Source of the DNA: an uncultured Clostridia bacterium
Lineage (GTDB): Bacteria > Bacillota > Clostridia > Oscillospirales > Oscillospiraceae
Assembly (NCBI GenBank): GCA_946411835.1
Contig: CAMKFK010000011.1
Span: forward strand, 1-43,299
DNA: 43,299 nt
Direction of reading: 5' to 3'
Below, one piece after another: positions 32,508-40,849 of this stretch. Position numbers and translations under genes: made by a program. How positions within the stretch are numbered: the first letter of the stretch is position 1; each line of letters opens with the position of its first letter. The notes under the pieces are model-generated. The model did no database searches. It saw only the letters and a list, made by a program, of their open reading frames with translations, and was not told the origin of the DNA.

Positions 32508-33584
32508 ATGAACGATATGCCGAAGAAAAACCTCCTGAGCGCGCAGCTCGACCTGAGCGGGTTCTCCGAGGAGGATTTCGTCCCCGCCACCGAGGACGAG
32601 AAGCGCCAGCAGGATGTGATGAGCGAGAGCACCACCTTCTTTAAGGACGGTATGCGCAAGCTCTTCAGGAACCCGCTTGCCGTCGGCAGCCTTGTCATGC
32701 TGGCGGTCATCCTTGTCACGATCATCGTTGCGCCGATGGTCGTGCCCTACCGCTACGAGGTAATCCTCTCCGTCAACGGCAAGCGCGACAAGGGCGCGAA
32801 GAACCTCGCCCCCTTCGTCTACAGCGAGATGGAGCAGCGCTACATCGAGCAGGGCGGCGAGCGCTTTCCCCACATCTTCGGGACCGACGAGCAGTGCCGC
32901 GACTACTTCGTCCGCGTGATTTACGGGACCCGCATTTCGCTCTTCGTCGGCTTCTTCGCCTCGATCATCGTGCTCATCATCGGCATGATTTACGGCAGCA
33001 TATCCGGCTACATGGGCGGGCGAACAGACCTCATCATGATGCGCGTCGTCGATATCATCTACTCCCTGCCCGACATGCTGATGGTCATCCTGCTGTCCGT
33101 CGTGCTCAACGAGCGGCTGCGCTTCCCGCCGGGCAGCTTTCTCGACCGGCTGGGCACGAGCATGGTGAGCCTGTTCATCGTGTTCGGCCTGCTGTACTGG
33201 GTGGGCATGGCGCGCCTGATCCGCGGCCAGATCCTCTCCATCAAGGAGAACGAGTACGTCCTCGCCGCGCGCTCCATCGGCGCGAAGCCCGGGCGCATCA
33301 TCCGCAGGCACATCCTGCCCAACTGCCTGTCTGTCATCATCATATCCACGGCGCTGCAAATTCCCTCCGCGATCTTCACCGAGAGCTTTCTGAGCTTCAT
33401 CGGCATCGGCGTCAAGGCGCCCATGCCGTCCCTCGGCTCGCTGGCGAACGCCGCGCGCGAGGGCTTGCAGAGCTATCCGTACAAGCTGGTCTTCCCGGCG
33501 ATTTTCATCTGCCTGATCGTGCTGAGCCTCAACCTGCTCGGCGACGGGCTGCGTGACGCCTTTGACCCGAAGCTGAAGAGGTGA
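32508..33584 (+). CDS. oppC: Peptide-type ABC permease OppC
   Basis: Second membrane subunit of the importer. The 358-aa protein has the OppC N-terminal cytoplasmic extension and first helix (NPLAVGSLVMLAVILVTIIV), an extracytoplasmic loop, and the BPD_transp_1 domain beginning FGTDEQCRDYFVRVIYGTRI. The EAA loop reads AARSIGAKPGRIIRRHILPN (about 256-275). It ends GDGLRDAFDPKLKR, the classical OppC terminus. The extracytoplasmic loop (about 82-125) is longer than in many OppC. GGGAGGGGGAGAAC precedes ATG 32508. Confidence 0.95.
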   Translation: MNDMPKKNLLSAQLDLSGFSEEDFVPATEDEKRQQDVMSESTTFFKDGMRKLFRNPLAVGSLVMLAVILVTIIVAPMVVPYRYEVILSVNGKRDKGAKNLAPFVYSEMEQRYIEQGGERFPHIFGTDEQCRDYFVRVIYGTRISLFVGFFASIIVLIIGMIYGSISGYMGGRTDLIMMRVVDIIYSLPDMLMVILLSVVLNERLRFPPGSFLDRLGTSMVSLFIVFGLLYWVGMARLIRGQILSIKENEYVLAARSIGAKPGRIIRRHILPNCLSVIIISTALQIPSAIFTESFLSFIGIGVKAPMPSLGSLANAAREGLQSYPYKLVFPAIFICLIVLSLNLLGDGLRDAFDPKLKR

Positions 33585-33589
33585 GCGAT

Positions 33590-34585
33590 ATGAGTGAAAA
33601 GCTGCTGAGCGTGCAGGACCTGCACACCTCCTTCTTCACCGACGCGGGCGAGGTGCAGGCGGTCAACGGCGTGAGCTTTGACCTCGATCCGGGCGAAACG
33701 CTGGGCATCGTGGGCGAATCCGGCTCCGGCAAGTCCGTGACGGCGTATTCCATCCTGCAAATCCTTGCCGACACCGGTCGCGTGGTCGGCGGCAGGATTC
33801 TGTACAAGGGACAGGACCTCTCCGCGTGGAGCGAGAAGCAGATGCAGGGCTTCCGGGGGAAGAACTGCTCGATTATCTTTCAGGACCCCATGACCAGCCT
33901 CAACCCCGTGTTCACCATCGGCAACCAGCTGAACGAGGCGGTCGTCCTCCACACCGAGCGCCGTGGCGCGGAGGCGGACGCCCGCGTCAGGGAGCTGCTC
34001 GAGCTCGTGGGCATCAACGAGGCGGAACGGCGCATGAGGCAATACCCCTTCGAGCTCTCCGGCGGCATGCGCCAGCGCATCATGATCGCCATGGCGCTCG
34101 CCTGCGAGCCGGACATCCTGATCGCCGACGAGCCGACCACCGCGCTGGACGTGACCATTCAGGCGCAGATTCTGGAGCTGATCCAGTCGCTGCAAAAGAA
34201 GATGGGCATGGCGGTCATTCTCGTCACCCACGATCTGGGCGTCATCGCCGACCTGTGCGACAACATCGTGGTCATGTACGGCGGGCGCATCTGCGAGCGC
34301 GGCACCGCCCGCGAAATCTTCTACAACCCGAAGCACGAGTACACCAAGGGCCTGCTTCGTTCCATCCCCAACGTCAACAACATGAAAAAGAAGCTGGAGC
34401 CCATTTCCGGCACGCCCATCAATATGCTCAATCTGCCGAGGGGCTGCGCCTTTTGCCCGCGCTGCGGCGCCGCGATGAAGATTTGCCTGACGCAGGCGCC
34501 GCAGGAGCTGGTCATCAACGACGAGCATAAGGCCGCCTGCTGGATGAACGTCAAGGAAGCCTGCGAGGAGGTGCGCGCGCAATGA
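33590..34585 (+). CDS. oppD: Oligopeptide ABC transporter ATPase OppD
   Basis: One of the paired ATPases. The 331-aa protein has Walker [24 protein letters not shown] at the Q-loop, signature LSGGMRQRI, Walker [15 protein letters not shown], switch [10 protein letters not shown] and the C-terminal Cys-containing oligo_HPY region ([14 protein letters not shown]), which binds a [4Fe-4S] cluster in related Dpp/Opp ATPases. I prefer ATG 33590, preceded by AGAGGTGAG, to GTG 33581, which lies within that site. It overlaps oppF by four bases. Confidence 0.95.
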   Translation: MSEKLLSVQDLHTSFFTDAGEVQAVNGVSFDLDPGETLGIVGESGSGKSVTAYSILQILADTGRVVGGRILYKGQDLSAWSEKQMQGFRGKNCSIIFQDPMTSLNPVFTIGNQLNEAVVLHTERRGAEADARVRELLELVGINEAERRMRQYPFELSGGMRQRIMIAMALACEPDILIADEPTTALDVTIQAQILELIQSLQKKMGMAVILVTHDLGVIADLCDNIVVMYGGRICERGTAREIFYNPKHEYTKGLLRSIPNVNNMKKKLEPISGTPINMLNLPRGCAFCPRCGAAMKICLTQAPQELVINDEHKAACWMNVKEACEEVRAQ

Positions 34586-35541
34586 GCGAGACTCTGTTGG
34601 AGGTCAGGAACCTCAAGCAGTATTTTCCGGTCAAGGCCGGCTTCGGCAAAAGGATCCCCCTCAAGGCGGTGGACGATATCTCCCTCACCGTCGGCAGGGG
34701 CGAGACGCTGGGGCTTGTGGGCGAATCCGGCTGCGGCAAGACCACGGCGGGGCGCTCCATCCTCCGCCTCTACGAGCCGACGGCGGGCGAGGTCATCTTT
34801 GACGGGGAGCCCGTCACCGCAAAGAACATCACGCATATGCGCAAGCGGATGCAGATGGTGTTTCAGGACCCCTACTCCTCCCTTGACCCGCGCATGACGG
34901 TGGAGGACATCATCGGCGAGCCGCTGGACGTGCATCACCTCTGCGCCGGACGCGGGGAACGCCGCGAGAGGGTGCTGGAGCTGATGAGCTTCGTCGGCCT
35001 CAACGCCGAGCACGCCCGCCGCTACGCGCATGAGTTCTCCGGCGGCCAGCGCCAGCGCATCGGTATCGCCCGCGCGCTGGCGGTCGACCCGCAGTTCATC
35101 GTCTGCGACGAGCCGGTTTCCGCGCTGGACGTGTCCATTCAGGCGCAGGTCATCAATATGTTCGAGGAGCTGCAGGAGAAGCTGGGCGTGGCGTATCTGT
35201 TCATCGCCCACGATCTGCTGGTCGTGCACCACATCTCCAGGCGCATCGCGGTGATGTACCTCGGCAAAATCGTCGAGATCGCGGACGCGGACGAGCTCAA
35301 CGAGCACCCGGTCCACCCCTACACCGAGTCGTTGCTCTCCGCCGTGCCCATCCCCGACCCGGACGTCACCCGCGCGCGTAAACGCATCATTCTGGAGGGC
35401 GACGTGCCCAGCCCGCTGCACCGGCCGTCCGGCTGCCCGTTCCGCACGCGCTGCCGCTGCGCCGTCGAGCAATGCGCGCAGGAGTGTCCCGCCCTGACCG
35501 ACCGGGGCGGCGGGCATCAGGTCGCCTGCTGGGTCAGATAA
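34582..35541 (+). CDS. oppF: Oligopeptide ABC transporter ATPase OppF
   Basis: Partner ATPase to OppD. The 319-aa protein has Walker [10 protein letters not shown], the OppF-type [19 protein letters not shown], signature [15 protein letters not shown], Walker [14 protein letters not shown], switch [11 protein letters not shown] and a C-terminal oligo_HPY segment ([19 protein letters not shown]). Start ATG 34582 overlaps the oppD stop (ATGA). oppA follows after 56 nt. Confidence 0.95.
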   Translation: MSETLLEVRNLKQYFPVKAGFGKRIPLKAVDDISLTVGRGETLGLVGESGCGKTTAGRSILRLYEPTAGEVIFDGEPVTAKNITHMRKRMQMVFQDPYSSLDPRMTVEDIIGEPLDVHHLCAGRGERRERVLELMSFVGLNAEHARRYAHEFSGGQRQRIGIARALAVDPQFIVCDEPVSALDVSIQAQVINMFEELQEKLGVAYLFIAHDLLVVHHISRRIAVMYLGKIVEIADADELNEHPVHPYTESLLSAVPIPDPDVTRARKRIILEGDVPSPLHRPSGCPFRTRCRCAVEQCAQECPALTDRGGGHQVACWVR

Positions 35542-35564
35542 CTGCGGTAGTTTCCCGAAAGGGT

Positions 35565-35573
35565 TGCTATAAA
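35565..35573 (+). promoter_or_regulatory. Possible extended -10 promoter before oppA
   Basis: TGCTATAAA at 35565-35573 in the oppF-oppA gap, no good -35. It could add oppA transcripts independent of the operon promoter. Confidence 0.35.
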
Positions 35574-35597
35574 TCTATCAAAACGGAGGAAACAAGA

Positions 35598-37364
35598 ATG
35601 AAGAAGCTACTCGCCCTGTCTCTTGCGCTGGTGATGCTCTTCGCCCTCGTCGCCTGCGGCGGCGGCACCAAGCCGACCGAAGCCACGCAGCCCGACCCCG
35701 CCGGGCAGAGCGTCGCCGAACCCGCTCCCGCCGAGGAAATTCCCGACGCCGCCGAGCTGGTCAGCAAGGCATTCATCGACCCGCTCACCGAGTGGAGCAA
35801 GTACGACGACATGATCGCACGGATCAAATCCGAGACGGATTTCGCCAAGCGCACCGAACTGATGCACGAGGCGGAGGACGTCCTCATGGCGACCAACTGC
35901 ATCATCCCCATCTACTATTACAACGACATCTTCATGATGAAGGACTATGTCGACGGCGTTTATTCCAACGCCTACGGCTTCAAGTACTTCATGTACGCGA
36001 CCATGTCCAACGGCGCGGACACCCTGCGCATCAACCTGGCCAGCGAGCCGGACTACCTTGACCCCGCGCTCAACAGCTCCGTGGACGGCGCGTGTCTCGC
36101 GGTCAACAGCTTTTCCGGTCTCTACGCCTATGACGAGACCGGCGCGACCGTTCCCGCCTGCGCCGAGAGCTGCGCCGTCAGCGACGATGGCCTGACCTAC
36201 ACCGTCACCCTGCGCGACGGTCTGAAGTGGTCCGACGGCAGCGACCTCACCGCCGAGGACTTTGTCTACAGCTGGAAGCGCGCCGCCGCCGACGAGACCG
36301 CCGCCGACTACGCCTATATGTTCGACAACATCAAGGGCTTCCCCAACGACCTGGCAGTTTCCGCGCCCGACGCCAAAACCTTCGTCTTCGAGCTCAGCGC
36401 GCCCTGCGCCTACATGCAGGATCTGATGGCGTTCCCCGCGTTCTACCCCGTCAAGCAGGCTGCGGTCGAGGCGTATGCCGACTGGCAGACCAGCCCCGGC
36501 GGCTGGTGCCAGGAGGCGGGCTTCGTCTCCAACGGCGCGTATGTCTGCACCGGCTGGAACCACGACACCTCCATGACCTATGAGAAGAATCCGTACTGGT
36601 ACGACGCCGACAAGGTGACGATCGAAAAGCTGGAGTTCATGCTCTCCGCCGACGACACCGCGATCTATGCCGCCTATAACGCCGGCGACCTCGACTTCGC
36701 CGACACCCTCCCGACCGACGAGGTCGCGTCCCTGCTCGACAACCCGGAGTTTTACATCGAGGATCAGCTGGGCACCTATTATGTCTGCTTCAACGCCAAG
36801 AGCAAGGCGTTTGAGGGCAAGACCCCGGAGCAGGCCGCCTGCATGCGCGAGGCGTTCTCCCTCCTCATCGACCGTGACTATATCTGCGAGAACATCGGGC
36901 AGACCGGTCAGGTCGCTGCGAACGCATTCATCCCGCTGGGTATGGCGGACGGCAACGGCGGCGTGTTCAAGGCGTCCGCCGAGGAGGGCTACTTCGACGC
37001 TTACGCCATTACCAACGACTACGAAGCCACGCTGGAGCGTGCCCGCACCCTGCTCAAGGCTGCCGGCTATCAGTTCGGCGAGGACGGCAAGCTCTCCGCC
37101 GAGACCCCGATCCAGCTCGAGTATCTGACCAACACCACCTCCGGACACGTCGCCATCGCCGAGTCCATCCAGCAGGATCTGGCCGCCGTCGGCATCCAGC
37201 TGACCATCCAGCAGCAGGATTGGAACGTCTTCCTGGAGGAGCGCAAGAACGGCAACTTCGACTTCGCCCGCAACGGGTGGGTCGCCGACTTCAACGATCC
37301 CATCAACATGCTTGAGATGTGGACCACCGTCTCCGGCAACAACGACGTCCAGTTTGGACGCTGA
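35598..37364 (+). CDS. oppA: Oligopeptide-binding lipoprotein OppA, apparently circularly permuted
   Basis: Family-5 solute-binding protein of the opp importer. MKKLLALSLALVMLFALVAC is a lipoprotein signal (Cys 20), followed by a Pro/Ala/Glu linker (21-48). Residues about 50-136 (EWSKYDDMIARIKSETDFAK, ELMHEAEDVLMATNCIIPIY, GVYSNAYGFKYFMYA) match the segment that normally forms the last 80-90 residues of this family. The normal mature N-terminus (ADTLRINLASEPDYLDPALN) only begins at about 140. The protein then runs in the usual order but stops at WTTVSGNNDVQFGR, exactly where that C-terminal segment would start. No C-terminal remnant lies after TGA 37362, only a terminator. Both termini of these proteins lie in the same lobe, so a permuted fold is feasible. 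588 aa; ATG 35598 follows ACGGAGGAAAC. Confidence 0.9.
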   Translation: MKKLLALSLALVMLFALVACGGGTKPTEATQPDPAGQSVAEPAPAEEIPDAAELVSKAFIDPLTEWSKYDDMIARIKSETDFAKRTELMHEAEDVLMATNCIIPIYYYNDIFMMKDYVDGVYSNAYGFKYFMYATMSNGADTLRINLASEPDYLDPALNSSVDGACLAVNSFSGLYAYDETGATVPACAESCAVSDDGLTYTVTLRDGLKWSDGSDLTAEDFVYSWKRAAADETAADYAYMFDNIKGFPNDLAVSAPDAKTFVFELSAPCAYMQDLMAFPAFYPVKQAAVEAYADWQTSPGGWCQEAGFVSNGAYVCTGWNHDTSMTYEKNPYWYDADKVTIEKLEFMLSADDTAIYAAYNAGDLDFADTLPTDEVASLLDNPEFYIEDQLGTYYVCFNAKSKAFEGKTPEQAACMREAFSLLIDRDYICENIGQTGQVAANAFIPLGMADGNGGVFKASAEEGYFDAYAITNDYEATLERARTLLKAAGYQFGEDGKLSAETPIQLEYLTNTTSGHVAIAESIQQDLAAVGIQLTIQQQDWNVFLEERKNGNFDFARNGWVADFNDPINMLEMWTTVSGNNDVQFGR

Positions 37365-37390
37365 GCCGAACAAAACGCAGGCGCCTGACC

Positions 37391-37432
37391 AAAGCCGCCC
37401 CGCAGGCCGAGCTTGCGGGGCGGCTTTCTTTC
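37391..37432 (+). terminator. Rho-independent terminator of the opp operon
   Basis: Fourteen-bp stem AAAGCCGCCCCGCA/TGCGGGGCGGCTTT (37391-37404 with 37414-37427), nine-base loop, then CTTTCT. Confidence 0.85.
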
Positions 37433-37459
37433 TCAAAAAAAGATTGCGCTAAACTGAAA

Positions 37460-37496
37460 AACTAGCATACAAGTTATTGACAAAACGGACTTTGTC
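37460..37496 (+). promoter_or_regulatory. Candidate operators for the GntR regulator
   Basis: Two inverted repeats: AACTAGCATACAAGTT (37460-37475; dyad in 12 of 16 positions, with a TNGTATNC-like core on the other strand as in FadR/FCD regulators) just upstream of the -35, and GACAAA-six bases-TTTGTC (37479-37496), which overlaps the -35 and spacer. Placement suggests autorepression. Confidence 0.5.
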
Positions 37497-37505
37497 CTGT
37501 ATATT
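37477..37505 (+). promoter_or_regulatory. Promoter for the GntR-MATE genes
   Basis: TTGACA at 37477-37482, 17-bp spacer, TATATT at 37500-37505. Confidence 0.8.
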
Positions 37506-37534
37506 GGGGGAAAACCTTGGGGGAGGCGCAGAAT

Positions 37535-38224
37535 ATGCGAATTTTGGAGCGGCTGCCGCGCGAGTCCGGGCGGGACTATGCGCTGCGGGTGCTGAAGGAC
37601 AACATCGTGCATCTCGACCTTGCGCCGGGCAGCCAGATCAGCGAAAACGAGCTCGCCGCCGAGATGGGACTCAGCCGCACGCCGGTGCGCGAGGCGCTCA
37701 TTGAGCTCAGCCGGGTCAGGATCGTGGAGATTTACCCGCAGAAGAAAAGCACCGTCGCCCTGATCGACTACGCCATGGTGGACGAGGCGCGCTTTATGCG
37801 CAATCAAATGGAGTGCGCCGTGGCGGAGCTGGTCTGCGAGCTGGCGACGGAGACGGATATCGCGCGCCTGCGGGAGTGCATCCGGATGCAGCGGTTCAAT
37901 CTGGAAAGCTACTATTCGGATTCGCTTATGGAGCTGGACAACCGCTTTCACGAAACGCTGTTTCAGATCGCCCGCAAGCAGGAGGTTTACCGGCTCATGC
38001 AGGGCATCGCCATCCACTTTGACCGCGTGCGCGGCATGGCGCTGGACACGGTCAAGAACCACCGCATTGTGGCGGACCACGAGATGATCGTCTCCACCAT
38101 CGGGAGCCGGAACAAAAGCGCGGCGCGCGCGCTGATGGAGCAGCATCTCAACCGCTACCGGATCGACGAGGCGGGCATCCGCGCCCGCTACCCGCAGTAC
38201 TTCGCGGAAAAGAAGCAAGCGTAA
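37535..38224 (+). CDS. GntR-family transcriptional regulator, FCD (FadR) subfamily
   Basis: A DNA-binding repressor or activator responding to a small organic acid. The N-terminal winged helix has LRVLKDNIVHLDLAPGSQIS and ELAAEMGLSRTPVREALIEL (about 32-68, the GntR signature). The C-terminal all-helical FCD ligand domain (about 80-220) shows the metal ligands in LDNRFHETLFQIA and HRIVADHEMIVSTI and the end HLNRYR. ATG 37535 follows GGGGGAGG; TTG 37517 is upstream but too close to that site. Length 229 aa. Neighbours (isomerase, pectinesterase) suggest a uronate or sugar-acid inducer; this is inference. Confidence 0.9.
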   Translation: MRILERLPRESGRDYALRVLKDNIVHLDLAPGSQISENELAAEMGLSRTPVREALIELSRVRIVEIYPQKKSTVALIDYAMVDEARFMRNQMECAVAELVCELATETDIARLRECIRMQRFNLESYYSDSLMELDNRFHETLFQIARKQEVYRLMQGIAIHFDRVRGMALDTVKNHRIVADHEMIVSTIGSRNKSAARALMEQHLNRYRIDEAGIRARYPQYFAEKKQA

Positions 38225-38236
38225 ACGGAGACAGGC

Positions 38237-39622
38237 ATGAAAGCGGAATTGACTGAGAAGGACGCGAAATTCCTGGAGCGCAGCCTCAACGCGCCGATGT
38301 GGCGGGTCGTGCTGGCGGTCGGCACGCCGCTGGCGTTGTACCAGGGGCTGAATATGTTTTTCACGATCCTCGACACCATGATGGCGTCGCACATCAGCGC
38401 GGCGTCAGTTTCGGCGGTGGCGTATCTGTCGCAGCTGAACATGATCCTCTCCGCCGTGGGCGGCGGTCTGGCGGTGGGCGCGGGCATTCAGATCAGCCGC
38501 GCCTACGGCGAGGGGAACCTCCTGCTGGTGCGCAGGCGCGTGAGCAGCCTCTACGTCATCAGCCTCGCGGTGGGGCTCGCCATGTTTGCGCTCATCGCGC
38601 CGTTCACGGGCGGCTTTCTGCGCCTCGCCGGCACGCCGGAGGAGCTCATCGCCGTCGGCGCGCGGTACTTCATCGTGGAGCTGGCGGATCTGGTGGTGAA
38701 GTTTCTCAACAACGTCTACATCGCGGTCGAGCGCGCGCGGGGCAACTCGCGGCGCATCATGGGCCTCAACTTCCTCGTCATCGCGCTCAAGCTGGGGCTG
38801 ACGGCGCTGTTCGTCTATGTGCTGCAAAGCGGGCTGGTGATGATCGCGGTGGCGTCGCTGCTCTCCCAGCTGGCGCTGCTGGGCTTTGCCGCGCGGAACA
38901 GCCTGCGCGCGGACGAGGCGTTCAGCTTCTCGCGCGGCGCGGTGTCCATGGATCGGGAGACCACTCGCCCGATGCTGCTCCAGTCCGCGCCGGTCATTGT
39001 GGAGAAGGCGCTTTTCGCCTTCGGCAAGACCGTCGTCAACTCGATGAGCACCATCTACGGCGCGAACATGGTCGGCGCGCTGGGCGTGTCCAACAACCTC
39101 GGCGGCGTCACAACCAACCCGCAGAACGGCTATCAGGAGGGCGCGTCCGCCATCATCAGCCAGAACTTCGGCGCGGGGAAGTACCGCCGCGTGCTGGACG
39201 CCTTTTACGCGACCGCCGTCATCAACATGCTCCTCGGCGTCGTCATCACCGGCGTCGAGCTCTGGCAGCTCGACGCGCTGGCGCGGCTGTTCGACAGCGG
39301 CGACGCGCTGTTCCACGACATGATCGTGCTCGTCTACCGCTACGAGGCGTTCGGCGCGGTGCCGTTGGGCGTCAACGCCGCCGTGCTCGCCCTGCTCTAT
39401 GGCCTCGGCGAGACGCGGCTGACGCTGGCGCTGAACTTCGCCCGCGTGTTCATCTTCCGCATCCCGGTGTTCTGGGCGCTTCAGCACTGGACGGCGATGG
39501 GGCAGGCGAGCGTCGGCGCGGTCATGCTCATCAGCAACTTTTCCTCCGGCGTCCTTGCCGCCGTCGTCGCGGCGTTCGTGCTCCGGCGCTACCGGGCGAA
39601 GTATCTGCGGGGGGACGCATGA
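38237..39622 (+). CDS. MATE-family efflux transporter
   Basis: Exports organic cations or metabolites using a Na+ or H+ gradient. The 461-aa protein has about 12 membrane helices in two similar halves. Family features include VGTPLALYQGLNMFFTILDT and MMASHISAASVSAVAYLSQL in the first half, and VGALGVSNNLGGVTTNPQNG and EGASAIISQNFGAGKYRRVL in the second (the MATE EGAxAxIxQNxGA motif). Its ATG starts 12 nt after the GntR stop, so the two form one unit and the regulator probably controls export. Substrate unknown. Confidence 0.9.
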   Translation: MKAELTEKDAKFLERSLNAPMWRVVLAVGTPLALYQGLNMFFTILDTMMASHISAASVSAVAYLSQLNMILSAVGGGLAVGAGIQISRAYGEGNLLLVRRRVSSLYVISLAVGLAMFALIAPFTGGFLRLAGTPEELIAVGARYFIVELADLVVKFLNNVYIAVERARGNSRRIMGLNFLVIALKLGLTALFVYVLQSGLVMIAVASLLSQLALLGFAARNSLRADEAFSFSRGAVSMDRETTRPMLLQSAPVIVEKALFAFGKTVVNSMSTIYGANMVGALGVSNNLGGVTTNPQNGYQEGASAIISQNFGAGKYRRVLDAFYATAVINMLLGVVITGVELWQLDALARLFDSGDALFHDMIVLVYRYEAFGAVPLGVNAAVLALLYGLGETRLTLALNFARVFIFRIPVFWALQHWTAMGQASVGAVMLISNFSSGVLAAVVAAFVLRRYRAKYLRGDA

Positions 39623-39744
39623 GCCCTGCGCAAACGCAAATGCGGTCGATTCCCTCCGTATTGTCCATATGAAAGGCTGGAAAGGGAATGGCGCGGCAGC
39701 GATTCTTCCGATAAAATAGCACCACAAATGAAAGGGGGTACGCC

Positions 39745-40599
39745 ATGCAGATCGGTATTCGTCTTCACGACGTCAACGCGCAGGAGCCCGAGGCGCTGCA
39801 AACGCTGGAGGCGCGCGCCGCCAAGGCGCGACAGGAGGGCTTTTCCTGCGTTCATCTGGCGCTCGCCAAGTGCATCAAGGGCGTGACCTTTGACGACGCG
39901 GCGCTGACCGAGGGACTTGCCGCCTATGTGCGCCGCGTGTTCCGCCGGAACGAGCTGGACGTGGCAGTGCTGGGCTGCTACCTCAACCTCGCCCATCCCG
40001 ACGGGGACAAGCTCCGTGCGTTCCAGTCCCGCTACTTTGGCAACATCCGCGTCGCGGCGCTCGCGGGCGTCGGCATGGTCGGCACCGAGACCGGCGCGCC
40101 CAACGCCGCCTACAAGCTCGACGCCGATACCCACGGCACGGAGGCGCTGCATACCTTCATCAGGAATCTGGAGCCGGTCGTCGCCTGCGCGGAGCATTAC
40201 GGCGTCACGATGGCGATCGAGCCGGTGTGGAACCACATCGTCTACAACGCCGACCGCGCGCTGGAGGTGATCCGCAGCATCGGCAGCCCGAACCTGCGCA
40301 TCATCTTTGACCCGGTGAATTTGCTGGGCATGGAGAACGCGGACAACCGACGGTATGTCATCGCCGACGCCATGGACAAGCTCTGCGACCGCATTGCCAT
40401 GGTGCACATCAAGGACTTCCGCCACGAGGACGGCAAGCTCGTCAGCATTGCCGCCGGAACGGGGGAGATGGACTACACGGATATCCTGCGCTTTCTCAAG
40501 GCAAGGAAGCCCTTCGTCCAGGCAACGCTGGAGAACACGACCAACGACAACGCCGTCGCCTCCCGCGAGCTGATCGAGCGCCTGTATCAGTCTCTGTGA
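39745..40599 (+). CDS. Xylose isomerase-like TIM-barrel sugar isomerase/epimerase
   Basis: AP-endonuclease-2/xylose-isomerase-like TIM barrels isomerise or epimerise sugars with a divalent metal. In the 284-aa product the metal ligands are visible: AIEPVWNHIVYN (Glu), IIFDPVNLLG (Asp), IAMVHIKDFRH (His and Asp) and ATLENTTNDNA (Glu). The N-terminus MQIGIRLHDVNAQEPEALQT is typical. AAAGGGGGTACGCC precedes ATG 39745. The 122-nt gap after the MATE gene has no strong promoter, only an AT-rich TAAAAT at 39712. A hexuronate or pentose pathway role is suggested by the pectinesterase nearby. Confidence 0.85.
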   Translation: MQIGIRLHDVNAQEPEALQTLEARAAKARQEGFSCVHLALAKCIKGVTFDDAALTEGLAAYVRRVFRRNELDVAVLGCYLNLAHPDGDKLRAFQSRYFGNIRVAALAGVGMVGTETGAPNAAYKLDADTHGTEALHTFIRNLEPVVACAEHYGVTMAIEPVWNHIVYNADRALEVIRSIGSPNLRIIFDPVNLLGMENADNRRYVIADAMDKLCDRIAMVHIKDFRHEDGKLVSIAAGTGEMDYTDILRFLKARKPFVQATLENTTNDNAVASRELIERLYQSL

Positions 40600-40622
40600 T
40601 TCCTTCCCATGTTCATACGCGC

Positions 40623-40660
40623 AAAACCGCCCCTTTCGATGACAGGGGCGGTTTTAAATT
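40623..40660 (+). terminator. Rho-independent terminator after the isomerase gene
   Basis: Twelve-bp stem AAAACCGCCCCT/AGGGGCGGTTTT (40623-40634 with 40644-40655), nine-base loop, then AAATTTT. Confidence 0.8.
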
Positions 40661-40690
40661 TTCGGCAAAGGCATTCGCCTTTGCCGAAAA
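40659..40690. repeat. Hairpin shared with 23733-23766
   Basis: Fourteen-bp stem TTTTCGGCAAAGGC/GCCTTTGCCGAAAA, loop ATTC. The core is identical to the hairpin after the SLOG gene except one loop base. It leads directly into structured repeat copy 2. Confidence 0.65.
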
Positions 40691-40849
40691 GAAGGCTTCG
40701 CTCCGCTGCTCGCACGATTTGCCCGCGTCTCGCGGACAAATCGTGCGAATGCTCCGCGCAAAGTGTTTTTCCGGCGTACACGCCGCCGGAAAAAGGGATC
40801 ATCAGGTTCCTTTCGCGCCTGCGGGCGCGAAACTCTGCGAGGCTTTTTG
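40690..40849. repeat. Structured intergenic repeat, copy 2
   Basis: Same element as 2596-2754, about 160 bp. Hairpin 1 is nearly perfect here (40711-40727 with 40731-40747; 16 of 17 pairs). Hairpin 2 is TTTTTCCGGCG/CGCCGGAAAAA (40766-40776 with 40784-40794), seven-base loop, with two compensatory base-pair changes against copy 1. Hairpin 3 (TTTCGCGCC, TGCG, GGCGCGAAA) is identical. Its right part (40802-40849) is also translated as the last 15 residues of the convergent pectinesterase. Confidence 0.75.

Noticed and set aside
31377-33359. Long minus-strand open frame opposite oppB and oppC
   Set aside because: Composition of a shadow frame and no start signals; the plus-strand permeases are certain.
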